From the NCBI GenBank assembly GCA_030015575.1, contig JASDDO010000024.1, forward strand, positions 215,222,996-215,286,995: a stretch of DNA of 64,000 nucleotides. Direction: 5' to 3'. The stretch's first letter is position 1. Every line of letters starts with the position of its first letter. Origin of the DNA: Agapanthus africanus (lineage: Eukaryota; Streptophyta; Magnoliopsida; Asparagales; Amaryllidaceae). The position numbers were made by a program, and so were the translations under genes. Shown here piece by piece: positions 11,020 to 21,674 of this stretch. The notes under the pieces are model-generated. The model was not told where the DNA came from. It worked only from the letters and a program-made list of their open reading frames with translations, and did not search any database.

Positions 11020-12713
11020 CTCGCATTCTTAGCAGACACGGGAGTTGTGATGAATCAACCCCAAACCAAATAAGTTGAACCATCACCTCTATTTCTTAAC
11101 AATAACAAGAATGCGAGTAATACATCATTATCATTGTGTCGTCTCTCCAAATCGAGACGCAAATCCATTCCATACCATCTCTTGTTTCTTCCCCACTTCT
11201 TCTTGGATCTACATAACATATTCTTCCACCAACCGGTGCATTACATTGATAAAATCTTCGAATGGTTGGTGTTGACTTTTAGTCTTTATAAAGCTTTGCA
11301 TTGATCAATAACTTTACCCCCTTTTTATGATTTTAAAAGCTTAATATTGTTTAACTCAAGTTTTGGGGGGGCTATATTTTTGACTCTTGAAAATAAAATT
11401 TGTCCTCAAAATTGTGAGCCAAAAATAAGTTTGGGGGAGGATTTTCACGTCCATTTATTCTTATCCCCGTTAATAACTTTTCGTTCCAAGCCTACAGGTT
11501 TTTGAGATTTGAAAGAGACAACAGTGAGGACACTGCTGTAAACAGGTTTGGGGGAAGTTTGTACTTATTTACGCATTACATTGCATTACACTTTGCATAA
11601 GCACAAAACACAAAATTTTCAAAAAAAATTTCTTTGATAATGAAAGGTTAGAAAGTGAAAAATTACATTTAAAAGTTTGGAAGAATTTAAGAAAACCAAG
11701 AAAATTAGATGTTTTCTTAAACGAAACTAATAAGAAGTAGTTATGAGCCGTTGTCCCAAGGGTTAGTAAGATGAAGAAATCACTAATCTGAGGATAAAAA
11801 TAAGTCTGAAAAAAAGTTCCTATTCTGGAAGCCAAACATTTGAACGTTGATACCCTACTATACGCACTTACACACGTCTTGAAACTCGGGATAGTAGAGG
11901 ATACCTTGAAATGCTCTTGTCTAAAAGCAAAAGTACGAAGAAAATAATAAATGAAGTATAAAAGTATAAAATGGTGAAGAAAAATGAACATTGGTTTTGT
12001 AATCACCAAGGCAGCATATAAAAAATATAGCGAGGGTGCTTCATCACATAGTGCCTTAGACCAACTGGTTTGGGAGTCACTGCTTAGCCTTAGGTGTTGC
12101 AAGACAAAGAAATTGCTAATTACGCCTAATATGTGAGCAAATTTAGTAATCGGTCGGTTAGTACCTCAAGAAGTATTAATGGTCGCATGAAGAATGTCTG
12201 AGCAATTCCATCTAAAATATTCACCGACTAAAAAGTACCGAGGTAGATGGACAAGAGTATGATAGCTTGAATTGAATTCTCCGAGTGTAGGGATGTCTTT
12301 TACACACACGTAGGGGTATATGATCGGTGTTTGGAAGGAAGGTAGGGATGAAGAATAAAGGCGATGTTTTATTGAGAGATGATGTGATTTCTAACATCTT
12401 TTTATGACTATTAAGATAGGGCTCATGACAACCGAAAAGCTAGTGTAGTTGAAAACTCTGATTTTCAAAGTCTTTCTTTATAATTCTTATATTTATATGT
12501 AGTTTTCACAGTCTTCCTTTTATTATAGTATTTTATGGGTGCAATCCGCTGAAAACTCTCAGAAGACAACACTCCTCCTACCAGGGACACCTAGAGGTTT
12601 AAAGTCTTGTTGCACGCGCTCAGTGCATTCGTGTTGCCTACGAAAGTGTGCTAGTTATTTTTTCTTTTCTCCTTCTATTGAATAAAAAAAGTTTGCTCGA
12701 GACGATCAAAGTC
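11020..12713 (+). other. Conserved noncoding 3' block of element 1
   Basis: There is no sense-strand ORF and no polymerase domain. Three internal G-runs resembling polypurine tracts occur: about 11357-11371, 11428-11440 (AGTTTGGGGGAGG) and 11546-11556 (GTTTGGGGGAAG). The block aligns with 24441-25919 of element 2, including the stretches around 11760-12110 and 12550-12650. This similarity persists although the LTRs of the two families have diverged strongly. Candidate roles are packaging or priming signals; this is inference only. Confidence 0.65.
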
Positions 12714-12726
12714 AAATTTGGGGGAA
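12714..12726 (+). other. Polypurine tract of element 1
   Basis: AAATTTGGGGGAA lies two bases before the 3' LTR start TGTTCAGTCG. This position and composition fit the plus-strand primer of an LTR element. Confidence 0.75.
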
Positions 12727-12728
12727 TT

Positions 12729-14496
12729 TGTTCAGTCGAAAATATTGCAATCTTTGACATAACAATTTCCTCACTTTTCTATTCATCTAATGATGGTTGT
12801 TATAAATATAACACGTATTACAAGTTCGTCTGGAAAATACCAAATACCACGTGTTATACATTATAATCAATATTTTGGAAGGAAATTGTGTGTTTATTAT
12901 TTCACGCATGATATTGTCTATCTCAACAATTTTCATTGAGATTTTTGTGCAGAAAGTTATTTCAGGACGGATATCGGAATCACAAATTCGCCGAAAAAAA
13001 TACAGGAAATCAAAGAGTTAAAATCTGGCAGAGATTCAGAAGAGATAAAAGAATTTCAGATATCACCTGAATACCCACAGACCAACACAAGACTACCACA
13101 GAGAAATGAAGCAACAAGCTCACCAAACGGCCGCGGATCCGTAGCCGAGTCAGGCCGATCTGCCACGGATCCGCGGCCGAGTTGGGGGCTCCGGTGACGA
13201 CAATTCTCCAGAAGCTTCATTCCAACTTCTTAGCTTGCTTAGGACGCTCCGTTGTAACAACCTTGTTCTGGAAACTTCCCTACAACAGTCTAGCTTCTTG
13301 AGGAATCTTGATAACTACCTTATTCTAGAAGTTTCCTTACAACTACCTAGCTTCTTGGGAAAGATTGACCTAGCTTCTAGTAGAAGATTGGTGAAGAGCT
13401 ATAAAAAGGACCTAAGCCTTCATTTTGGGAGGTTACATAATTAGACTCAATTTTTAGTGAACAATTCATTAAACAAGTTGAGTGACACAACTTGTAACTC
13501 CAATTCCAAATCAAGATCCAAAATCAAAAATCGTTGAGAACAATATCGAGCGACGACATTCAAGACCCTTTACGCGAAACTGATCGTCATCAAGAGCACG
13601 AGATCCTCGACAGGTCCAAGTCTCACGGAGATCGAGCAAAGAGAAATTCGACGGAATAGTTACCTCTTCAAGCGAGCGATTGAGAGCAATTCTTATAATC
13701 TCGGATTGAAGGAAAGTGTAATTAGAAGTTGATTAATAAATGTGATCATTTCTTAAGTCTCGCTTTCTTTAAGTTTTCGCATTATGAAATTTCTATTTCT
13801 TGATTCTTTTATTTTCATGATGCGTGAGTAAATCTCCGCTTGCTAAAAATTCGAAAGAATTCGGTAGATCAAATGGTGATGAAATCCTATACGCATCTTA
13901 TGTCTTATGAGAATTATGAACTTTAGGAAAAAGAATTGTCAACGACCAAATTTACAGTGAGATCAACGTTCTTGATAATCTCATTGCAATTTGGGATTAA
14001 ATGATTGATGATTCTCTTTGCTAAATACTAGATTTGAATGGTGATCAATGAAAAGATAAGGGATAGTGAAGGAGAAACCCTAGTTTCTTCAAAAGATCCT
14101 TAATCTTCATTTATCGCCATCGTTCTAACTATAATTCATCAATAGATAAGATGGGTCATTTTCAGTATTCATCATTGCTACTAATTCCTATCGAATCCTA
14201 CAAGCCATTCTTCAATTTTCTTAATAACTAAAATTGATATTGTACAATTTCTTGATTACTAAATCTTAAACTCTTCCTTGTTTTTCTTGAAATGACAAAC
14301 TCAATTAAATCTTGAAATCTCATTTTCTTGAATTTTCTTTCGGCTCAACTAAAGCAAGAACGAATAAATACACGAATCTTAGTGGACGACCCGTACTCAT
14401 TAACGAACTACATCGACACCGTTATTGAATGCGGTTATAAATTCTTTGATTGTGATTATACTTTTCATATCATACAATCGAAAACCATATCAATCA
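12729..14496 (+). repeat. 3' LTR of element 1
   Basis: It is 1768 bp, begins TGTTCAGTCG, ends CAATCA, and is collinear with the 5' LTR. Compared with that copy it has scattered substitutions and a 12-bp deletion near 14338. TATA box at 13400-13406; the palindromic box near 13130-13180 is mutated (GGATCCGTAGCC). Confidence 0.92.
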
Positions 14497-15899
14497 CTTA
14501 GCAAGCAAGAAAGCTAAAAAAAAGATAGCAATCAGGTCCGGAGCAGGAGCATTAGGGTAGGCGATGGCCGCTGCATAGGTGATAGTGGCTTCGGGCAGGC
14601 ATTCCTACGCCAAGAGCAAGAAAGGAGTACATGTGCAGTTGGCCTTGCTTGCTTAGTGCGGAAGTGCGTAAAGTAGGCTCAGCTTCTTTGGTTTATAAAT
14701 ATCTTATAGTAGCCGAAGGTAGTCCACTTGTTAGATTGAATTTTAACTTATATAACCGGGGCCTTATTAAAAAAAAGACTTTCTCAATAGAATAAGTGGA
14801 CCTCTCAAAGGGCGTAGCGTAGACATTAGTCTTGCTGGTTCGGTCTTTTTCTTTTATTGTTTATATGCCCACATTTCATACTTCAAAAGAAATTCCAGTT
14901 TATGGCTTCGTATGTACTGAGTGACTATAGGTCCAATCGGATGCTGCTCCAAGAGAGATTTATTCAGCCTTTGTATGACCGTCTTCCCTTCCTATCTATA
15001 TCCTTCAGTCAGGTAGTTCTGCTTCCGGTACTGGAGGAGCAGGGTAGGATAGAAGGGTAGTTTCAGAGTGCGAGATGTCTGAGCTTGGAGGTTCCGCTTC
15101 TCATCTTTCTAAGAAAGCTGCCCAGACCTTGCTCCTTTGCTGGCTAGATGCGGAAGTGAAGGTTCACGCTTGGCCCTTGATGAGTACTTTTCCACCAAGT
15201 ATAAGATATTCAAAACTTGTTATGTATCCCATGATATAGGCATTTGTAATGAAGTTCTTTTGGAAGAAGGAAGTGGTGATAGATAGCAGGAGGTATTGCC
15301 TACTTACCTGATTCCTTTCTGATGTCGGTCCAAATAGGAGCTAGAAGAACAATCGACACAAGAATAAAGGAGTCTCGAGAGCAAACTATCTCAAGGAGAC
15401 GACCAAAGGAAGAGTCCCTGCCAAAAAAGCAAGAAGTGCAGAATTGGATTATCAAACTGATGCTTCTATGCCAAAGAAAGAGAGGGAACTCCATGAAAGT
15501 CTTGCATCTCACGTGGAAAGAAACGATGCTGCCATGCTGCAAATGAGGCAATTTTGTGAGTGCAAAGCTCGCTTTTTCGAAGGAGAAATAAAAGAACCGC
15601 CGTTGTTACCGGAGCTGAGCTGCCAATGAAATGAGGAATCCATGCTCTTTCGACCTCCAACCACCATGATAATGCAGCTGCCACCTCTTTCTGGTGTGCC
15701 GAGCTATACGGATGAGCATGCCAATCCCAGGAACTTTACGGTGGTAAAACTGCTGCACGCCTTTGAGTACCAGAGCCGCTGCAACTTGTCTGCAGAAGAG
15801 GAGGCTGCACACTGTCATCAGCATGAGTGTGAAATGATGAGGATGTCCGCTCCCCTCTTCTTGCTACTGAGATCAAACCTTTCGGCCTTGAGAAGGAGC

Positions 15900-16140
15900 C
15901 TTTCATGGCTTGAGATGCCTTATAAACATGTATGCAAAGTGTGGCCAAGCCCATGAGAGTCTCCTCATGCTCTCGAATACCCATGCGAAGAGCACTGTTG
16001 GTTTGATATTGAACATGCAAGCCCTTGAAGTTCTCGTTCTCTTCAGTCGAATGACAAGAATTGCAACAGTTCCAAACCTCGTGCCGCTGCTCCTCTTCTC
16101 TTGGCTTTCATGAGGTTTCATCCATGGAGAACACAACTTT
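15900..16140 (+). pseudogene. Possible relic of a PPR-protein gene
   Basis: The translation at 15910-16113 contains CLINMYAKCGQ followed later by EVLVLFSRM and VPNLVPLLLF, and then, past a stop, GFIHGEHNF. These resemble, in order, the repeat elements of plant pentatricopeptide proteins (MYAKCG, ALELFxxM, PNxVTFLxxLSACSHxG). Spacing is shortened and stops interrupt it, so at most it is a decayed fragment of a nuclear gene. Chance similarity cannot be excluded. Confidence 0.35.
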
Positions 16141-16739
16141 TCGTCTGCGCGTTGCGGTAAACCGCCTTTCTTTGCTTAGGTTTTCCAAGCAACCTTGGGC
16201 TCGTTAAGGCTAATGCTCATGGTGGATTTTCCTATCAGATGCAACCGTATCAGGGCTTATGGTGGGCACTGTTGCTGTTGTGTGATTGCATCACCCGAGA
16301 AGCACCCACCACGGTCTGACATTTCACCACAAGGACCAATCTTTTATCTCTAATGCGGTCCATTTTCGATCATGATGGATATGGGAGAGTCATTCTTTTA
16401 GTTCATCTCTACTACTCTGCCATCCACTTTGGCTTCCGAAACATCACCAATCCTGATACCGAACAAGGCTCCCATCACCCTCTTCCTGCAGCAAAGGCTC
16501 TTTGCTTGACAGCTTTGAAACGTCGTCCCCGACCTGCTTCCCTCGCGAGGTTTGGCTATGCTCTATAACGGGCTTCTCGGAAAAATAATGTAGCCGGCTT
16601 TGAAGCCATGACCGCACCCATGGCATGATGTTTTAAGATCGATCCTGACATGGTTTGCTAAGCATGGTGTTAGCATGGTGTTCAAAGACCAAACCTGATG
16701 TGTTCTCTTCATATCATATAGTAAAAAAAGAATAAGGAA

Positions 16740-17160
16740 AAGCAAAAATGGGCCTTATGCATATGGCCGTAGCCCTCACGAAACGGGCCTGGTGCCAATG
16801 AAGTGTGCACGACCCGTGTAACATGGGCTTTAAACCTCTACTCTACTCCCCTTAACGAAATCTCCAGGCCTGCCAAAGACTGCTCACTTACGAAATAGGC
16901 CTAAGCCTATGCCAATGGACTCGTGACATCCATGAAATAGTCCATGTCGTCAAATGACGCGCGTTAAGAAGGCCCAAGCTTATACACATCGGCCCACAGG
17001 GTGCCTATCATCAAGAAGGCCCGAATGAAAGACCCAAGCCTGCATGCACGGGCCCATCCAACAAAGTACTACAAATGAAGACTCGGGCCTGTCAAGCCTG
17101 TTTTCCATGATGAAAGCCCGTCAAAGGTAGTTGACTTGAGCAAGAAAACGGATTAGGACG
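16740..17160. repeat. Degenerate GGCC-word-rich stretch, LTR-like
   Basis: Words such as AAGGCCC, GGGCCT and CGGGCC recur every 20-40 bp with CCAAGCCT-like spacers. This composition is common in U3 regions of plant Ty3/gypsy LTRs. No TG..CA borders or partner copy were found in the window, so identity is open. Confidence 0.3.
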
Positions 17161-17195
17161 GATGCGGACGGATAAAGGATGCACTACCGCGCAAC

Positions 17196-17335
17196 GGCTT
17201 TCGCGCTAGGCGCTCACTCCGTTGCTTGGTCTACCACTATAGGCTTTCGCGCTAGACGCTCACTCTATTGCTTGGTCTACCGCACAACGGCTTTCGCGCT
17301 AGCACTAACTCCGTTGTTTAGTCGTTGGGGTCAGG
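17196..17335 (+). repeat. Three-copy 46-47 bp tandem repeat
   Basis: GGCTTTCGCGCTAG starts at 17196, 17242 and 17289, each followed by a CTCACTC(C/T)GTTGCTTGGTCTACC-like tail. The first unit and its leading CGCGCAAC (17188-17209) are matched exactly, in inverted orientation, over 22 bp at 42875-42896. Confidence 0.75.
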
Positions 17336-18942
17336 AGAATAAATAGTGGCTGTGCCGCATCAAGAATGACCAATATTTGGAAGTGTCTTGTCTTCCTTAC
17401 AGATGAAAGTGGCCATGAGTTTTAGCTTACTTTCTGCATATAGGACACTCTTATGAAAGCCCTATTATATAGATATATCCTAGTATACCCTACCCTATTC
17501 TTTGATTAACGGAGCCCTTTTAGGCCGACTTTGCATCTCGCGATACCATATAAAGAGGAAGAGAGGGAAATAGCAATCAATAGGAGAATAGGGGATTCTC
17601 TTGTTTTATGGGGAGATCCCTTTCCTTACTTTGTTCGTGTGACCATTGCTGTAAGTGGGCCTGCTCTTCGCCCCATTTCATTTACTAACGAATCGGCTAC
17701 CTTCAGTTAGGCCATCGGCCGGGGGAACTCAATCAGTCGATCTATGGAAGGCTACGATAGAAGATGAAGGGTATTTTATAAAAAACTGAAACAAATTATC
17801 GGATTCCTCCCTGTTCCTTGAGCTGGCACTTTACCGCAAGCGCCTTGCTATGGAACTAGACTTTACGAAGGCAGTCCTAGGCCCAAATAAAATGAAACTA
17901 TTAGAGAGCTCGCCGCAGGCTCAGAGGCATCCACCGGAGACCGACTTTACTGCTTCATCTTTCTCTTTCGCCCTTTCTTTTTTCCTCCTTCCTTATTGAT
18001 CGTCAAAAACATATACTTGATCAGCTTCCTTAGTGGTATTGCCCTGTAACTGCTCATTATATACCTTTTCTAACTCCATTGCTGCTCCCTCAATGCACAG
18101 CTATGCAGAGCGGAGGAAGATACTAAGGGCGGAGATTGTATCTAACAATGTCTCAACTCCTTGCCTTACTCAATACTTCTCCATCAACTGCAGTGGGAAG
18201 GACAGGAATAGGGGAAGGATGAAAGAGACCATCTTGGCCTGCATAAAGGAATGCTCTTAACTACCATTGCTATTCATCAATGCACACTATCCATCTGTCT
18301 ACAACTATCAATGTCAATGGTATAAACTAATATTCATTATATGAACAGGTGAAAAGCAATCAAGGGCTATAGATTCGATCTTCGTCTATGAAAAGTATCC
18401 AGTCCGGGAGAGAAACTATGCCATCCTCTACCCAACGGATTTTTCTTTCTGGAAAATCTTCGAAGAAGATAAGGGTTTCAAGGAGATGCTTAATTTTGCA
18501 ACAAACCCACAGAGAGCCTATCCTACCAGGTATTCGTCCCAAAGAATTAGGCCCGGCTTCACGGCCGTGGACCACTTCAATTCCGATGAAGAGCCCTGGG
18601 ATAATAATACGAATGGAGAGGAGTGGCTTATAAGATAGAAACCAGCACCGCGGCACTGCCGAAAATGAGAGGAAGCGAAACCAGACGGGCAGACCTCATA
18701 CCACAATTCCGGTAAACAGGGCAACCATAGGTAGGTTTGCGGCGGGATGGAATCATACTTATTATAAGAATCTGTCCAACCTATAAGGAACTGGAATACA
18801 TCGTCTCGTGTCCTAGAAAGATCTCCAGATGGACAATCATCCTCTTTCGCTAACACGAAGAATTCAAACAGAATGGTAGTACAAGAGCCTAGAAAGAAAG
18901 TAAGACTAATTCCTTTCTAAAAGACCATTTAGTTAAGAGGGT

Positions 18943-20597
18943 TGTTCAGTCGAAAATAGTGCACTTTTAACATGACAATTTTCTTACTTTTCCTAATCAT
19001 CTAAAGGTGTTTTTTATAAATATAACACATATTAGAAGTTCATCAGCAAAATATCATTTACTATGTGTTTATATATTATAATCAATATTATGAAGGAAAT
19101 TATATGTTTAATATTTTTACGCATAATATTTGTATCTCAAATATAACTAACATTGTTCATTGAAGATATTCTGCATAATTAGCTCAGGTTAGATATCAGG
19201 AATCAAGAATCTACAGATAAAGTAAAGAAAGTCGAAAAATAAAATACTGGCAGAGACTCAGAAGAGATAAGAAGGTTTCAGACATTAAAGAAATACCTAA
19301 ATACCAACAGAAAAATACTCCAGAAGTTTGAAGCAAAGGACTCACCATTAGGCCGCGGAACCGCGGCCGAGTCAGGCCGAGTCACCGCAGATCCGCGGCT
19401 GATTAAAGGGATTATGGTTCGAGAGTTTTCTGGAATTTTCGGCGTAACAAATTTAGTTTGTTGGGGGTTTCTGTTACTGGTTTCGAGGCTATAAAAAGGA
19501 CCGAGGGTTACATCATTTGGGATCCAATCTCTTCAAATAAAATCAAGAAAAGAGCCAACAAATCTCTATATCAAATCCAAGATCAAAAGGGGATCTAAGA
19601 TCAAGAATCTTCGATCTTGAGATCTAAGATCAAGAAATCCATCGAGAAATCAATCAAGCGATCAATCAAGAAAGTCTCCTTTACGCGAAGCCAATCACCG
19701 TCAACGAGCAAGCGATCCAAGACAGGTCCACGATTTGAGGTGATCAAGCGACGTAATCGACGGAACATTTCAAGGCAGAGATCGAGAGCAATTTCTCTTC
19801 CTCTTATAATCTAAACTCAAAGAAATGTATTGTGAAGTTGAGTAATAAAGGTAGATCATCAGCTTTATCAATTCACTTTCCTTAATTTCCGCATTATGAA
19901 TTCTTTCTCTATTCTTTCTTTTATTTTCATGCGCAAGTAATTCTCCGCTTGATAGGATTCGTAGAATTAGGGTTGATCAATGGGTGAGAAAATTGTATAC
20001 TCCTTTTAAGTCATATGAAGTTTATAAACTTTAGCAAAAGAATTGTCAACATCCTTATCGGGCACGATATCAATTTCTTGATAATCTCGACCACGATTTG
20101 AGATAAGATTGACGATCTGTTAAGGGCTAGACATGAATGGAGATCAATGAAAAGATAAGGGTCAATAGAGGAGAAACCCTAGTTTCTTCCAAAGAACCCT
20201 AATCCTCATTCATCGCCATCAATCTAGTCTTAAATCTATCAATAGATAAGAGGAGTCATCTTTATTAGTTATCCAGAGCTACTAAATCCAATCGAATCCT
20301 ACAAGCCTTCTTCATATAAATTTTTCTTGATAATTCAATTAAATTTTGAACCATTTTCTTGATAATTCAATTAGATCTTGAAACTATTTTCTTAATTTTA
20401 TTGAAACTATTTTCTTGAAACCATCTTCTTGATTTTCTCTTTTCTATTTCTTTCAACCGATCTAAAGAAAGAACTATAAAATTCCATGAATCCCAGAGGA
20501 TGACCCGTACTCACTAAAGGTTCGCTACATGTGACACCGTTATTGATTGCGGTTATTTTACTACTATTTTTTCTTTCACAAAATCATAGATCAATCA
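18943..20597 (+). repeat. 5' LTR of element 2
   Basis: It is 1655 bp, matched by 25933-26214 plus 39159-40575. It contains CCGCGGAACCGCGG at 19353-19366 and an AATAAA at 19844-19849. Near 20310-20450 it contains a run of short direct repeats (TTTTCTTGATAATTCAATTA and variants). First and last tens of bases match element 1; the interior is only partly alignable with it. Confidence 0.92.
19490..19496 (+). promoter_or_regulatory. LTR TATA box of element 2
   Basis: GAGGCTATAAAAAGGACCG is identical in the 3' LTR (TATA at 39424-39430) and closely matches element 1. Transcription would start roughly 30 bp downstream and end after the AATAAA at 19844. Confidence 0.65.
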
Positions 20598-20599
20598 AA

Positions 20600-20617
20600 G
20601 GGCGTCGTTGCCGGGGA
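20600..20617 (+). other. Primer-binding site of element 2 (two mismatches)
   Basis: GGGCGTCGTTGCCGGGGA occupies the same place as the element 1 site, two bases after the LTR end, with two differences from it. It is probably a mutated tRNA-Asp site. Confidence 0.7.
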
Positions 20618-21674
20618 TACGTGCGTAATTTTTTCTTTCTTTCTATTTAGGTTGAAATATTATTATTCCATCAAAATATAAATCAAGAATGCATCTTGTG
20701 CTTAATAATTAGTGTGTGATTTTTCCGAGAGAATCTGGAATCACTGTAGCAGGGAGATAAAGATTCAGGGCAATTAATCAATACCAGAGGAACAAGTGAA
20801 GCAACTTTAGAAAAAATAAGTCCAAGAACCCTCAAGTTGGCGGCGGAACCGCGGCAAGAAGGCCATTCTCGCGGTGGAACCGCGGTGGTTTGGTTGACTA
20901 TTTTCTATCTCCGGTATATTTTCTATCTCCTTCTCTCTTCTCTGCAAAGTCCAATAACAATTTTTCTGCAGGATTATTTGCAAAAATTCTCCGCTTAAAA
21001 AAATTCTTGTTGCGTGTTTTGTTTTTGCGTTGTTTTTGCATATTGTAATACGGAAAATTAAGGGGTAAAGACCAAATTCAGATTAGGTGGGGATTTCATT
21101 ACCCTTCCTAAGCCCCACAAATTACAAAACCAGCATCCGCATCACCCTTCATTAATTAAAAAATATCTAGACCAAGATTCTAAGGACCGTCGCGCTCATT
21201 TAGGACAGAGGAAGGTCGTGGGTAATCTACTGCTTATCCGCATTTCTTTTGTGGTGTCTAGGAAAGTGTGTCTAAGGCAAGTGGTTACTTCATTAGACCC
21301 GCTATTTACGGTAATTCGTATAGCGGATACCTCCCACTTACCTGGCACTTATCTGGCCACAAGAGGGATAAAGAGGTGGTAGTGGATTGATCCTGCGATT
21401 TGTCCCTTGGAAGTTTAGGAGCGGTTTAGTGACTTGACCTGGGTGACCTTAGATCTAGGGTTGATTGTGCATTTTTGTGATTTGTCTAAGTTCGACTTTT
21501 TCAAAACAAACCTTTCTTTTTTTAACAAATGCTGCCACTTGCGCTAAACCCGCTTAGTGCATGCTCGGCTGGACACGGGATTCTAGTGCCCGTCTTGTCT
21601 ACGTTTCTTCTATCGACTCCGAAGTCGGTACTTCTTCATCTTGTTTTTTCTTCCCACCCACAACATCGAACGAG

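Larger units (their letters stand above)
5582..14496 (+). mobile_element. Element 1: gag-protease-only Athila-like LTR retrotransposon
   Basis: This is a complete element of 8915 bp. Two LTRs (5582-7359 and 12729-14496) both start TGTTCAGTCG and end CAATCA. Flanking 5-bp TSDs are CGTAG (5577-5581) and CTTAG (14497-14501), one mismatch apart. The primer-binding site at 7362-7379 is the tRNA-Asp type known from Athila elements. A decayed gag and aspartic protease fill 8409-11019. The remaining 1.7 kb before the polypurine tract has no reverse transcriptase, RNase H or integrase in any frame, so the element could only have moved with enzymes supplied in trans. The TSD mismatch and many stops point to an old insertion. 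Confidence 0.9.
14502..18937. other. Unassigned organelle-like DNA with mixed relics
   Basis: After the element 1 TSD the organelle-like sequence resumes. I found no intact gene. Within it lie a possible PPR relic (15900-16140), a stretch rich in GGCC/GGGCC words (16740-17160) and a 46-47 bp tandem repeat (17196-17335). The minus-strand open frames at 18360-18856 were compared by memory with plastid and mitochondrial proteins (ycf4, petA, ccmB/C/F, tatC, atp4) and matched none. Confidence 0.4.

Noticed and set aside
11569..12102. 177-residue antisense open frame in element 1, partly mirrored at 24942-25178 in element 2
   Set aside because: The two copies differ by indels that are not multiples of three, so the frame is not conserved. 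Composition (Phe, Leu, Ser, Cys rich) is what an antisense reading of A-rich DNA gives.
18360..18856. Two overlapping minus-strand frames considered as ycf4, petA or cytochrome c maturation genes
   Set aside because: No motif of those proteins appears in order, and the sequence could not be assigned.
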